Part shown: piece by piece, positions 31,683-39,570 of the stretch
Layout: each line of letters begins with the position of its first letter
How positions within the stretch are numbered: the stretch's first letter is position 1
From: Tsukamurella tyrosinosolvens
Lineage (GTDB): Bacteria; Actinomycetota; Actinomycetes; Mycobacteriales; Mycobacteriaceae
DNA: 64,000 bases
NCBI RefSeq assembly: GCF_900104775.1
Contig: NZ_FNSA01000003.1
Span: 2,728,001-2,792,000 of the forward strand
Direction: 5' to 3'
Notes under the pieces: model-generated
The model's database searches: none
What the model was told of the DNA's origin: nothing
Seen by the model: the letters and a program-made list of their open reading frames with translations, nothing else
Position numbers and translations under genes: made by a program

Positions 31683-31919
31683 CTAGTCGACGTAGAACCC
31701 GGTGATGTTGTCGGCGATCTTGACTCGCCGTCCTGCGATCACGAGGTGAGTCGTGTCGGCGGTCGTGAGTGAGCCGTCCAGTTCGCCCTCAGCCTCAGTG
31801 CGCACGAGGACACGAACGCCCGCGCCATCCCGGAGCAGGTCCTGGGCGACGAAGGCGACAGCCAGATGGAAGGTTCCGGTCCACTCGATGCTGTTGGACT
31901 CCAGTGACAGTGCGTGCAC
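31683..31919 (-). CDS. Hypothetical protein, 78 aa, paralog of 31414-31674
   Basis: ATG 31919 follows AGGAG. The strand-helix-strand order and the final GFYVD match the next gene. Confidence 0.65.
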   Translation of the reverse strand: MHALSLESNSIEWTGTFHLAVAFVAQDLLRDGAGVRVLVRTEAEGELDGSLTTADTTHLVIAGRRVKIADNITGFYVD

Positions 31920-31944
31920 AGCGTCTCCTGTTCGGTTTCGCGGG

Positions 31945-32142
31945 TCAGAGCCAGCCGCGGGCGTATCCCGCGGAGGTCATGCCCTCGTAGATGCGCATGA
32001 AGTCGGCGCCCATGATCTCGGGATCCACTCCACGCCAGGTGGGGTCGTCGACGTCCTCGATGAGCGCGCCCTTCTCGGCGATCTGGGCGTTGAGCGCCGC
32101 GAACTGCTTCTGGAAGACGTCACGGGCAAGGCTGTCGCTCAT
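31945..32142 (-). CDS. Hypothetical helical protein, 65 aa
   Basis: ATG 32142 overlaps the upstream stop. The sequence LARDVFQKQFAALNAQIAEK is helical and is followed by DPTWRGVDPEIMGADF. No family recognised. Confidence 0.65.
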   Translation of the reverse strand: MSDSLARDVFQKQFAALNAQIAEKGALIEDVDDPTWRGVDPEIMGADFMRIYEGMTSAGYARGWL

Positions 32143-32417
32143 GCGCGCGCCTCCCATCGCAGTTCGGCGAGCGGGTCTCCGTGATCGAGTGCCACCGCCA
32201 GTCCCCGGCTGCGCACCTGCCACTCGTCCGTGTCGACAAGCACACGTTCCAGCTGCGCGCCGTGCGCGGCCGGGTAGTCGGCGAGCTCGGCGTTGACGCG
32301 CCGCACCTCGTCGTCGGTCAGTGGTGCGGTGCGCGTGATCGTGAAGGTGACCGTCGACGAGTCGGCGAACTCCTCGACGGTCAGCGTCACGTTGCCGCGG
32401 CTGTACCCGGTGCGCAT
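32139..32417 (-). CDS. Hypothetical protein, 92 aa
   Basis: ATG 32417 follows AAGGAG. A long beta hairpin (NVTLTVEEFADSSTVTFTIT) precedes a helix (TDDEVRRVNAELADY) and a second sheet. No family recognised. Confidence 0.65.
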   Translation of the reverse strand: MRTGYSRGNVTLTVEEFADSSTVTFTITRTAPLTDDEVRRVNAELADYPAAHGAQLERVLVDTDEWQVRSRGLAVALDHGDPLAELRWEARA

Positions 32418-32496
32418 CGATCTCCTTCGTGCTCGCGTTGGACAGGACAGGGTTGTACCGCGCGCCGCGACGCAGACGAGCGGACGGCGCGCCCGT

Positions 32497-33351
32497 TCAG
32501 GCAGCGACGCCGTAGCGCGGCACGAGAACGACGGTGTTGCCATCCGGGTCCGTGAACGCCCAGGTGCCGCCCGGGCAGTCGATGCCTTTCGCCTCACCGA
32601 GTCCTTCGAGCGCGGCTACCGCAGGCCCGATGCTGTCCACGAGGAGCCGGAGGCTGATACCCGCTGACGGCTCGACAGCGTCGGCCCGCTGGACGAGGAA
32701 CAGGCACACGCCGGGCGCGAGCATGGCGCCGGCGCATGTGATCCCCAGCGGATGCTCGGGTTCGGCGAGTTCGAGGCCCGCGGCGGTGTAGAACCGTCGC
32801 GAGTGCTCGAGGTCGTTGACGTGCACGGTGATCTGGGTGAGAGCGGGGCCCGCAGGGCTCGAGATCTCCGGCTCGACCCTGTACGCGACCGTCCGGTCGC
32901 TCTCGATAGTCGCCGACTCATTGGTGATCAGCGCGCATGTGGTCTTGCGCAGCGCGGCCCGGTCAGTACCCAGCACCTCGAGGACCTGCACGCCTGAACC
33001 GGTCCCTTCACGAATCAGCCCGAGCAGCAGATGTTCGGTACCGATATGCCGGTGTCCGAGTCCCAGCGATTCACGCAGGGCGAGCTCGAGGACCTTCTTC
33101 GAGCTCGGGGTGAACGGGATGAAGCCGCTCGGCGTCGCATCGCCGACGCCGAGGGTCTCGGTAGCTGCATCGTGCGCATTGATGCCGTTGACGCCTGCGA
33201 GGGCGAGGGCCCTTGCCGCGATCCCGTGTTCCTCGCTGATCAGGGCCAGCAGCAGGTGAGCGCTGTGGATCTCGCGACTCTTGAACAAGCGCGCATGCTC
33301 CTGCGCAAGAACGATGACGCGGCGGGCTCGGTCGGTGAAGCGCTCGAACAC
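32497..33351 (-). CDS. ClpC N-domain fused to a VOC (glyoxalase/bleomycin-resistance) domain
   Basis: 284 aa. Residues 1-145 are a double Clp N-terminal repeat (MFERFTDRARRVIVLAQEHA, IHSAHLLLAL, then SLGLGHRHIGTEHLLLGLIR) as in ClpC1/ClpC2. No AAA+ module follows. Residues 167-284 are a VOC domain (LTQITVHVNDLEHSRRFYTA, then DPDGNTVVLV). ClpC N-domains bind substrates, adaptors and natural-product toxins; mycobacterial ClpC2 is a stand-alone protective version. The fusion could be a decoy, adaptor or resistance protein; that is inference. Confidence 0.85.
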   Translation of the reverse strand: MFERFTDRARRVIVLAQEHARLFKSREIHSAHLLLALISEEHGIAARALALAGVNGINAHDAATETLGVGDATPSGFIPFTPSSKKVLELALRESLGLGHRHIGTEHLLLGLIREGTGSGVQVLEVLGTDRAALRKTTCALITNESATIESDRTVAYRVEPEISSPAGPALTQITVHVNDLEHSRRFYTAAGLELAEPEHPLGITCAGAMLAPGVCLFLVQRADAVEPSAGISLRLLVDSIGPAVAALEGLGEAKGIDCPGGTWAFTDPDGNTVVLVPRYGVAA

Positions 33352-33369
33352 GGGGGTGACTCCTTCGGT

Positions 33370-33864
33370 TCAGAGATCCGGCGAGAGGACCGCGTCACGA
33401 TCCTCGAGCTGAAGGCGGGTGACGCTGACGACGCCACGGTCGTTGCGGTAGGTGAACTCGAGGTAGTCCTCACTGCCCTCGCCAATGCCGTTGACCAGCA
33501 GCTGAGCGGAGTCACGTTCTCGCGCGTGGAACCGGGACGCAGCTGTGGCTTCGTCGGTGACGGTGCCCGGAGGGGCGCAGCTGTGGACCGCGAACGAATA
33601 GACGCGACTGAGCGGGAAGCCGAAGCTCCCCGCCCCGGGACGGAGCTGGTCCGGGAGGCCGTTTCGGGCATCCAGGCGAAGGCCGCTCGCGACCATCAGC
33701 CCGACGCCGTCACCGGAGCCTTCCGGGTCGTAGTACTCGATTCGGGTGAAGGAGCGGCCGGCGGTGAGAAGCGGCAGGCAACGCGCGTAGAGGGCAGGAA
33801 GGGTGTCCGGTGTGGGGAATGCACGGAACCGGAGCTGCCGGCAACGCTCTTCGATCGGCTTCAT
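33370..33864 (-). CDS. Hypothetical protein, 164 aa
   Basis: ATG 33864 follows AAGGAC. Basic helical start (KPIEERCRQLRFRAFPTPDT), beta-rich middle (FGFPLSRVYSFAVHSC) and acidic tail. No family recognised; it lies directly before the ClpC-N/VOC gene. Confidence 0.65.
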   Translation of the reverse strand: MKPIEERCRQLRFRAFPTPDTLPALYARCLPLLTAGRSFTRIEYYDPEGSGDGVGLMVASGLRLDARNGLPDQLRPGAGSFGFPLSRVYSFAVHSCAPPGTVTDEATAASRFHARERDSAQLLVNGIGEGSEDYLEFTYRNDRGVVSVTRLQLEDRDAVLSPDL

Positions 33865-33951
33865 GTCGCGTCCTTTTCGGGGGTCGTAAGGTGGAACCGA
33901 TGCCCGGCGCGGGGATCCTGGGTTGGTCGCTTCGCGCCGGGCATCGATGTC

Positions 33952-34530
33952 TCAGGCCGCGTCCTGGAGCCCGCGGGGCTTGCGGGTCCGGAGCGCGGAT
34001 GTCGAGAAGCATCCGGGGCAGAGATGCTCGACCGACGCGGTGCGTCGCAGCTCGTACGCGTCGGTACCGGAGAGGTCCGGTACGAGCTGCGCGTGGCCGC
34101 GACGCAGACGCAGCCGCGCGCACTCGTCGCTCGTGTGCAGGGTGTTGTCCTCCTCCGCGTAGAAGCGCCACCACCCGCCTCGAAGGACGTGGCGGGTCTC
34201 CATTCGCATCAGCGCGGCGGTCAGCTCCGTGACGCGCCGCTCCGCAGCGGCGGCGGCCGTCAGAGCGCACATGATCTGCTGCTTCTTGGCGTACGGCACA
34301 CGGTTCACCGCGGCGCGCGCCAGGTCGAGCACCTCGCGGGTCGTCCGGTTCCAGCGAACGGCCGAGTCATCCACCAGACGCACGCGCTCTGAGCCGAGGA
34401 GGCGGTGCAACGCGTCCGCGCACCGGTCCAACTCCCGCGCCGCCGCGCTGCAGCCGCGGCGGGTCTTGACCAGGCGACGGTCGTCGTCGCGGATCTGGAG
34501 GTGGAGGAGGTCCTCAAGCTGCGTGGACAT
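33952..34530 (-). CDS. Helical protein with a C-terminal zinc motif, 192 aa
   Basis: ATG 34530 follows AAGGGA and overlaps the upstream gene by 17 nt. Residues 1-115 are helical and basic (LEDLLHLQIRDDDRRLVKTR; a second helix ALTAAAAAERRVTELTAAL). The C-terminal part has H and C residues in TLHTSDECARLRL and HLCPGCFSTS that could hold a zinc. No family recognised. Confidence 0.65.
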   Translation of the reverse strand: MSTQLEDLLHLQIRDDDRRLVKTRRGCSAAARELDRCADALHRLLGSERVRLVDDSAVRWNRTTREVLDLARAAVNRVPYAKKQQIMCALTAAAAAERRVTELTAALMRMETRHVLRGGWWRFYAEEDNTLHTSDECARLRLRRGHAQLVPDLSGTDAYELRRTASVEHLCPGCFSTSALRTRKPRGLQDAA

Positions 34531-34873
34531 CGGTTGTTCCCTTCGAGCGATCATGGAGGTTCGCGGCGCCGGCGGCGACCGCGTCGAACAGGGCCTGTGC
34601 ATGGAGAGGAACCCGCGAGTGCACCTCGAGTTCCGGGGATGCGGACTCCTGCGGGTTGAACTCGGCGACGTCGACGAAGGTCTCGTCGCAGTCGCGGTAC
34701 CGTCCGCGGGACTCGATCACCCACGACTCGGGGATGCCGTCGCGGAAGCGAGCGTCGATGGTGACGTGGAAGACGTCGGCCGGACGGCCGCCACGGATGA
34801 GCAGCTTCGCGTCAGTGACGTGGAAGGGCGCGCGGATGCGCGTGCCGCTGGTGGTGTCGGCGACGAACCTCAT
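34514..34873 (-). CDS. Hypothetical beta-rich protein, 119 aa
   Basis: ATG 34873 overlaps the upstream stop. Extended strands (FHVTDAKLLIRGGRPADVFH; SWVIESRGRYRDCDETFVDV) and a C-terminal helix. No family recognised. Confidence 0.65.
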   Translation of the reverse strand: MRFVADTTSGTRIRAPFHVTDAKLLIRGGRPADVFHVTIDARFRDGIPESWVIESRGRYRDCDETFVDVAEFNPQESASPELEVHSRVPLHAQALFDAVAAGAANLHDRSKGTTDVHAA

Positions 34874-35307
34874 GCGGCCGGATCCTTGCGAGTGCCGGCC
34901 CCGAGGATCGTCCCGACCGCCGAGAGGTAGGCGTCGCCTCCGGGCGTCCCACGCCGCGCATTCGCGATCCGCGTATCGAGAACACGGCGGTGAGAGGGGT
35001 TCACTTCGGCCTCCAGCGCGTCCTGGAGCCCGTGCATTCGGCCGGAGTCCTTCTCCCAGCCGGCGAGGTCTCCGTGGTCGTGCCCGTTCGGGCAGCGGTA
35101 GTGGGCCGGGGCGCCCGCCGCGGCGAACGGTCCGTTCACGAGCTCGGTACGCGTGCCGTTGGGGACGGAATCGCACCGGGAATGGTGGCAGTAGGGGGCG
35201 CGAGCGAACAGGGACCAGCAGGTGCGGCAGTGTGCGGAGAAGCCGTCGGGCCCGGGAAGTCGAGGCCGGGCCTTGCAGTTGGTGCACGCGGGTGCGTTGT
35301 CGTCCAT
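34870..35307 (-). CDS. Zinc-ribbon protein, 145 aa, first gene behind operator 3
   Basis: ATG 35307 follows AGGAG, 50 nt after the operator. Zinc knuckles CTNCKARP, CRTCWS, CHHSRCDS and CPNGHDHGD fill residues 8-80; the C-terminal half is helical. Probably a nucleic-acid or protein-binding zinc protein. It opens the largest leftward chain. Confidence 0.7.
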   Translation of the reverse strand: MDDNAPACTNCKARPRLPGPDGFSAHCRTCWSLFARAPYCHHSRCDSVPNGTRTELVNGPFAAAGAPAHYRCPNGHDHGDLAGWEKDSGRMHGLQDALEAEVNPSHRRVLDTRIANARRGTPGGDAYLSAVGTILGAGTRKDPAA

Positions 35308-35357
35308 GGAGGCTCTCCTGCGTGGTTGGTCGGCGAGACGGTAAGGCAGTCATGCAA

Positions 35358-35398
35358 TCTCTATTTTGGAGAGTACACGGACCGCTACGCCCCGGCAA
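35358..35398 (-). promoter_or_regulatory. Promoter with regulon operator copy 3
   Basis: Minus strand TTGCCG (35393-35398), 17 bp, TACTCT (35370-35375), then TCTCCAAAATAGAGA (35358-35372) overlapping it. It faces the leftward chain 21661-35307. Confidence 0.8.
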
Positions 35399-35531
35399 CA
35401 CCTCCAACTCCGCGTGTCCGCGCCGCGCACTTCTGCCCTGACAGTCGCGGGTTACGGTCGCGTGAAGAGCAGTGGCGATGGCGTAGCTGTGATGTTCGCG
35501 CCGCTCCACAAAGTCGAGAACGGAGACCGAC

Positions 35532-35789
35532 ATGGCCAAGGCCGACCGCCTGCAGTTCTGCCGCGGCGACGACGACATCACCTCCGAGTTCCACCGCGAG
35601 GACGACGCCACCGAGGTGCGCGTCTGGGACGACGAAGACGGCGTCCTCGTCGCGGTGTGCGAGACCGGACGCGGCGCCTGGGAGTACGCGTCAAGCGACT
35701 ACGGCCCCGACGCCTCCTGGGACACCGACCGGACGTTCGGAAGCTGGCAGGAGGCCCTCGAGGTCTTCGGGTACGGGTCGCTGGTCTGA
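35532..35789 (+). CDS. Acidic small protein, 85 aa
   Basis: ATG 35532 follows CGGAGA. Very acidic with many aromatic residues (GRGAWEYASSDYGPDASWDT). It opens the rightward group; the 159 bp upstream hold operator 3 but no clear rightward promoter. No family recognised. Confidence 0.65.
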   Translation: MAKADRLQFCRGDDDITSEFHREDDATEVRVWDDEDGVLVAVCETGRGAWEYASSDYGPDASWDTDRTFGSWQEALEVFGYGSLV

Positions 35790-35881
35790 CCCGACGCCCC
35801 GGGACGCCGCTCCCGCACTCCGCCAGCCGCGCCCTCAAGCCGCCGCCCACACCCCAGTCAATCCCCGACGAGAGGATCCCC

Positions 35882-36049
35882 ATGCCCACGTTCACCTTCG
35901 AGGTCATCGAGACCCGCCAGTACCGGGTCGAGTACACCGTCGAGGCAGACACTCGCGACGAGGCCCTGCTGAAGGCCGCCGCCGGCGAGACCGTCGACGA
36001 GGTCGAGGGGCGCTGCACCGGCGTCACCGACCGCTACGTCGAGGCGTGA
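35882..36049 (+). CDS. Hypothetical protein, 55 aa
   Basis: ATG 35882 follows GAGAGGA. Reads MPTFTFEVIETRQYRVEYTV, a beta hairpin, then an acidic helix. Resembles 38975-39103 in plan (MPTYEI plus acidic helix). Confidence 0.65.
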   Translation: MPTFTFEVIETRQYRVEYTVEADTRDEALLKAAAGETVDEVEGRCTGVTDRYVEA

Positions 36050-36115
36050 GCGCGCCTCTCGTTCAGGCACCGCCAAGACACCCCGCACGCTTCATCCACG
36101 ACGAAGGAGAGTCCC

Positions 36116-36244
36116 ATGTCCAGCACCGGCACCTACCGCGACGAGCCCGACTACGAGCAGGTCCTCGAGGACCGCGAGGAAGCACGCAACAGGTCGATCG
36201 ACGACGCAGAGGCGCGCTACGAAGCTCACCTCTTCGGTGAGTAG
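36116..36244 (+). CDS. Highly charged helical peptide, 42 aa
   Basis: ATG 36116 follows AAGGAGAG. The sequence DYEQVLEDREEARNRSIDDA is a charged helix. No family recognised. Confidence 0.6.
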   Translation: MSSTGTYRDEPDYEQVLEDREEARNRSIDDAEARYEAHLFGE

Positions 36245-36340
36245 CCAGTGATCGAGCAGAGGCCGAGCATCTCTCAAGGCTCCGTCTCACGTCGCGCCGC
36301 ACGCCTTCCACGCGCGCTGAAGCGCCTACCTTCCACGGCC

Positions 36341-36568
36341 ATGACCAGCATCCGATACACCCTCCTCGTCGACGGCCGCGGGCAGCACACCGGCGACTTC
36401 GCCACCGCCACCGACCTCGCGGCCGACGCCGTCCCACGAGCGGCGCGGATCGCCGCCGTCTCCGTCACCGAGACGGACCTCGCGAAGGACATCGACTCCG
36501 GCTACATCACGATCGACCTCCGCGCGCGGAATCCGCACATCGCCGTCGTCGCCCGCACGGCCGCGTGA
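36341..36568 (+). CDS. Hypothetical protein, 75 aa, probably leaderless
   Basis: ATG 36341 follows TACCTT by 8 nt without a Shine-Dalgarno. A strand (SIRYTLLVDGRGQHTGDF) is followed by an alanine-rich helix and a second strand. The stop overlaps GTG 36565. Confidence 0.65.
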   Translation: MTSIRYTLLVDGRGQHTGDFATATDLAADAVPRAARIAAVSVTETDLAKDIDSGYITIDLRARNPHIAVVARTAA

Positions 36569-36861
36569 CCGCCATGGCGACGGAGAAGGTCCGCGAGCTC
36601 GGGCCGCACAAGCAGCTGGTGCGCGACGCTCGGACCGGAATCGCGTGGATCGAGGACAGCTCCACAGGTCTACGGCACAGCGTTCACCCGAACATCTCGG
36701 CCTCCGGGTCCGCGCGCGGGATGAAAGACAAGCGCTGCTGGGACCGCGATGACGTCACGGTGCACGCCGGCGGGTTCATCTACAACATCTCGCGACTGAT
36801 CGACCGCACGGATACGGACCGCGCGGTCGCCGCTGAATGCCGGTGCGGCGGTGCGCACTGA
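36565..36861 (+). CDS. Hypothetical protein, 98 aa
   Basis: GTG 36565 overlaps the previous stop; ATG 36574 is an alternative. It ends in CRCGGAH, a possible metal site. No family recognised. Confidence 0.6.
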   Translation: MTAMATEKVRELGPHKQLVRDARTGIAWIEDSSTGLRHSVHPNISASGSARGMKDKRCWDRDDVTVHAGGFIYNISRLIDRTDTDRAVAAECRCGGAH

Positions 36862-37031
36862 TGGCGATCACTAGGCAGATGGAATGCGAGCGCCACGGCG
36901 GGCCCTGGGGCGGCGACGTCACCTGTCCCCGATGCACCACTGAAGAGGGGTTCCCTCGCGATCCCTTCAAGCCGGGCCCTATCGGGCCCGGCACCGGCAC
37001 CCGCACCACCAAGGAGGAGACAGCCCCATGA
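36861..37031 (+). CDS. Zinc-type protein, 56 aa
   Basis: ATG 36861 shares a base with the previous stop. CERHGG and CPRCTTEE suggest a zinc knuckle. A GC-rich perfect 9-bp inverted repeat (36971-36992) lies within the coding sequence, where it encodes PGPIGPG. The end overlaps ATG 37028. Confidence 0.6.
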   Translation: MAITRQMECERHGGPWGGDVTCPRCTTEEGFPRDPFKPGPIGPGTGTRTTKEETAP

Positions 37032-37219
37032 TCAGGATCGAGTTCGACACCTCTAACGCCGCGTTCCAGGATGACTTCGGTGGTGAGATCGCGCGCATCC
37101 TGCGGATGGTCGCCGGAGACTTCGCCAACGGCCACTTCAACGACCACGAGAAGGATCGCCGGTATCTGCTGGACATCAACGGCGGCACCGTCGGCCACCT
37201 GAGCGTGAACGGCGGCTAG
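37028..37219 (+). CDS. Hypothetical protein, 63 aa
   Basis: ATG 37028 overlaps the previous stop and is preceded by AGGAGA. IRIEFDTSNAAFQDDFGGEI and a basic helix are visible. No family recognised. Confidence 0.65.
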   Translation: MIRIEFDTSNAAFQDDFGGEIARILRMVAGDFANGHFNDHEKDRRYLLDINGGTVGHLSVNGG

Positions 37220-37221
37220 AG

Positions 37222-37383
37222 ATGGCGATCAGCATCAACGAGCTCCGGCGTTGGCTCGACACCCTCGAAGAGGACACCGTCGCTATGGACGAAGGCGGGC
37301 TGTGCCTGGTCGAGATCGAACCGATCAACGGCGGGACCGACATGCGGGGTACCGGCGCATACCTCGAGGTCGGCGGCTTCTGA
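37222..37383 (+). CDS. Hypothetical protein, 53 aa
   Basis: ATG 37222, two nt after the previous stop. MAISINELRRWLDTLEEDTV is helical, followed by a short beta sheet. The stop shares a base with ATG 37383. Confidence 0.6.
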   Translation: MAISINELRRWLDTLEEDTVAMDEGGLCLVEIEPINGGTDMRGTGAYLEVGGF

Positions 37384-37628
37384 TGGGCGATACCTGGATC
37401 CCGATCAACGGCTACCCCGGCGACCAGCGATACGAGGGCATCCCGGGCACTCCCGAGGTCTCGTACTTCGGCGAGATCGCTGCCGCCTCCTTCGAAGGTG
37501 GACCGTGGGGCTGGGAGATCTTCGCGGTTACCGACGGCGTCGAGACGCTCCGAACGGTTACGTCAGGTGTCGCCGCTACCGAAGCTGCAGCAAAGGCCGC
37601 CGTCGAGACATGGAGACCCACAACGTGA
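37383..37628 (+). CDS. DTWIPIN-family protein, 81 aa, first of three tandem paralogs
   Basis: The sequence begins DTWIPINGYPGDQRY and ends VAATEAAAKAAVETWRP. The next gene has DTWIPINDYPGDQRY and VTATEGAAKAAVEAWRP. W.WE in the centre recalls the leftward WKWE family. Tandem duplication is clear; function unknown. Confidence 0.7.
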   Translation: MGDTWIPINGYPGDQRYEGIPGTPEVSYFGEIAAASFEGGPWGWEIFAVTDGVETLRTVTSGVAATEAAAKAAVETWRPTT

Positions 37629-37858
37629 GCGATACCTGGATCCCAATCAACGACTACCCCGGAGACCAGCGGTACGACCACCTCCCCAGCACGGCAGACG
37701 CCCTGCACTGGGGCGAGATCGGATCCGACGATACGGGAGCCTGGACCTGGACCATTGTCGCCTCCGACGGCATCGAGCAGTGGGAGGCCGAGAGCGGCGT
37801 CACTGCCACCGAGGGCGCTGCCAAGGCAGCGGTTGAAGCCTGGAGGCCCGCGCAGTGA
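37625..37858 (+). CDS. DTWIPIN-family protein, 77 aa, second paralog
   Basis: GTG 37625 overlaps the previous stop. Nearly identical ends to the preceding gene, with WTWTIVASDG in the centre. Confidence 0.7.
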   Translation: MSDTWIPINDYPGDQRYDHLPSTADALHWGEIGSDDTGAWTWTIVASDGIEQWEAESGVTATEGAAKAAVEAWRPAQ

Positions 37859-38088
37859 ACGGCCTGGAGTTCGAGCTCTGGCGGCAAAACGGCTCCGGCT
37901 TCTCCCTCGAGGCCGAGGCAGAGGACGAACTCCCGTGGGCGCGTGTGATGCCCCGCGCCGACGGCGAGTGGCGCTGGGAGGCCGGCTCCGAGGACGAGTG
38001 GCGGACCCCGCTCGGATTCGCATCTGGCAAGGCGAGCACAGCATCCGAAGCGAAGGCAGCCGCTGAGGCCTGGCTTCGCGACAGCTAG
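37855..38088 (+). CDS. DTWIPIN-related protein, 77 aa, third paralog
   Basis: GTG 37855 overlaps the previous stop. The N-terminal motif is lost, but EWRWEAGSEDEWRTPLGFAS and ASEAKAAAEAWLRDS keep the strand-helix ending. Confidence 0.65.
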   Translation: MNGLEFELWRQNGSGFSLEAEAEDELPWARVMPRADGEWRWEAGSEDEWRTPLGFASGKASTASEAKAAAEAWLRDS

Positions 38089-38116
38089 ACCGACGCACCA
38101 CACGAAGGAGCACCAC

Positions 38117-38386
38117 ATGCCCGAAGAGCTGATCTTCCACCTGGCCGGCGACGACCACGAAGAACGCGTCTACTACGCGGAGACCGAGGCCGCGGCACGG
38201 CTGGCGTGCGCGGACGGCTTCAACGAGCAGTACGACGCGTCGTACTGCGGAGACGAGTTCGATCTTCTCGGCGTCTACCGCGTCGTCGACGCGGATGCCT
38301 CGGAGGTCGACGAGTGGGACAGCATCCGCGAGGCCCGCGATGCCGGGGAGATCGCGCGCGTCACCGAATGGCCCAGGGGGAGCTGA
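38117..38386 (+). CDS. Acidic protein, 89 aa
   Basis: ATG 38117 follows GAAGGAG. LIFHLAGDDHEERVYYAETE and an acidic helix. The stop shares a base with ATG 38386. No family recognised. Confidence 0.65.
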   Translation: MPEELIFHLAGDDHEERVYYAETEAAARLACADGFNEQYDASYCGDEFDLLGVYRVVDADASEVDEWDSIREARDAGEIARVTEWPRGS

Positions 38387-38583
38387 TGCCCCGATTCTCG
38401 AGCGAGCACATCCGCATCGACGACTGTCGCGCGCAGGGCACCCACATGCAGAGCATGGATGACGACGCCTACTGCAACCTCTGCGGCGAGCAAGATCCCG
38501 ACGTCGAGACCTGCATCGCAGAGGGCACGCACCTGCTCACCACCGACACAGGTGGATTCTGCGTCATCTGCCACAACAGCTGA
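38386..38583 (+). CDS. Duplicated zinc-knuckle protein, 65 aa
   Basis: The product contains an internal repeat: C-x3-GTH...D.AYCNLCG and C-x3-GTH...GFCVICH. Each half supplies Cys, His, Cys, Cys, so two small zinc sites are likely. No family recognised. Confidence 0.7.
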   Translation: MPRFSSEHIRIDDCRAQGTHMQSMDDDAYCNLCGEQDPDVETCIAEGTHLLTTDTGGFCVICHNS

Positions 38584-38609
38584 TGTCCCTTGTGCGAGAA
38601 GGAGCACCC

Positions 38610-38957
38610 ATGTACGAGAACACTGACGCGCCGGAGCTCTCCAGGCTGCTCGAGAGGGCGATCGCCGGCGAGGCTGTCGGCGCCACCATCGACGAGCTCT
38701 CGGGGCGTCTGCTCCGCGCGGTCCTCGCCAAGTACCACCCCGAGGCTGCGGCGCTGACGCTTGACTGGTGCAGCGACGGACTCTCCATCAACGGGCTCTA
38801 CAACTCGCGCGGGTTCGAGCTCCTCGACTTCGAGGTCGACGACGAGGCCTACCCGGAGAACCTCTGGGCGCTGGCCAGCAACATCCGCAGCGTCGGTGAC
38901 CTCCGCGACATCATCGAGGGTCCACCCAACGGCCCGTTCAGCCTGAAGCTCCGATGA
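38610..38957 (+). CDS. Hypothetical protein, 115 aa
   Basis: ATG 38610 follows AAGGAG; ATG 38583 overlapping the previous stop is the alternative. The protein has an N-terminal helix, then alpha/beta sequence (LTLDWCSDGLSINGLYNSRG). No family recognised. Confidence 0.65.
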   Translation: MYENTDAPELSRLLERAIAGEAVGATIDELSGRLLRAVLAKYHPEAAALTLDWCSDGLSINGLYNSRGFELLDFEVDDEAYPENLWALASNIRSVGDLRDIIEGPPNGPFSLKLR

Positions 38958-38974
38958 CTCGAAAGGATCCGACC

Positions 38975-39103
38975 ATGCCCACCTACGAGATCGTCATGCA
39001 GATCGACGCCGACGACGAAGACGAAGCCCGAGCCATCGCCGTCGAGCGGATCCAGCGCAACGACGGCTTCGAGATCGACGACGTGGACAAGGCGTACAGC
39101 TGA
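38975..39103 (+). CDS. Acidic small protein, 42 aa
   Basis: ATG 38975 follows AAGGA. MPTYEIVMQIDADDEDEARA followed by a helix. Its stop shares a base with ATG 39103. Confidence 0.6.
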   Translation: MPTYEIVMQIDADDEDEARAIAVERIQRNDGFEIDDVDKAYS

Positions 39104-39336
39104 TGGCCGGCGTCAGCATCTTCGGCCGCGGCGCCGACGGAGCGCCCGCGGCCGGCGGCCGGCGGGGTCTCAGCGTCGTGGACGCAACCGAGCTCTTCGA
39201 ACGTTCGGTGCAGGCCGCGGAAGCCGAGCTGGGCGTGCACCGGCACCCCTACACCGGCGAGCTCGGCACCGGGTTCCTCGTCGGCAACGAGTCGGCGGGT
39301 CCGCACCGGATCATCACCTTCGTCGAAGCCGCATAG
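39103..39336 (+). CDS. Hypothetical protein, 77 aa
   Basis: ATG 39103. A Gly/Ala-rich start, a helix (DATELFERSVQAAEAELGVH) and a TGFLVGNESAG turn. No family recognised. Confidence 0.6.
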   Translation: MAGVSIFGRGADGAPAAGGRRGLSVVDATELFERSVQAAEAELGVHRHPYTGELGTGFLVGNESAGPHRIITFVEAA

Positions 39337-39340
39337 TCCT

Positions 39341-39361
39341 CTACCAGCACGTGTCGCGTCC
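39341..39361 (+). repeat. 21-bp repeat, copy 4
   Basis: Plus strand reads CTACCAGCAC then GTGTCGCGTCC between two rightward genes, pointing downstream. Confidence 0.75.
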
Positions 39362-39378
39362 CAGAAAGGTTGAACAGC

Positions 39379-39555
39379 ATGAGTTCCGAAGAACTGCCGG
39401 CCGGCACCAAGGTCGACTACGTCGCCAACGCCGAACACCGTGTCGGCGAGGTTCTCGCACTGCCCGCGGAATCCGCCGGGGTTCGCGTGCACCGGGTGAG
39501 CGACGCCCGGACCGGCGAAGAATTCCTGCTGGAGCGCAAGGACATCCTCTCCTAG
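39379..39555 (+). CDS. Small beta-barrel-like protein, 58 aa
   Basis: ATG 39379 follows AAAGG. LPAGTKVDYVANAEHRVGEV and VRVHRVSDARTGEEFLLERK fit a KOW-like barrel. Function unknown. Confidence 0.6.
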   Translation: MSSEELPAGTKVDYVANAEHRVGEVLALPAESAGVRVHRVSDARTGEEFLLERKDILS

Positions 39556-39570
39556 CTGTCGGAGCACCGG

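Noticed and set aside
36971-36992. Perfect GC-rich inverted repeat as a terminator
   Set aside because: It lies within a coding sequence whose downstream gene overlaps it, with no T run, so it is more likely a PGPIGPG-encoding sequence than a terminator.
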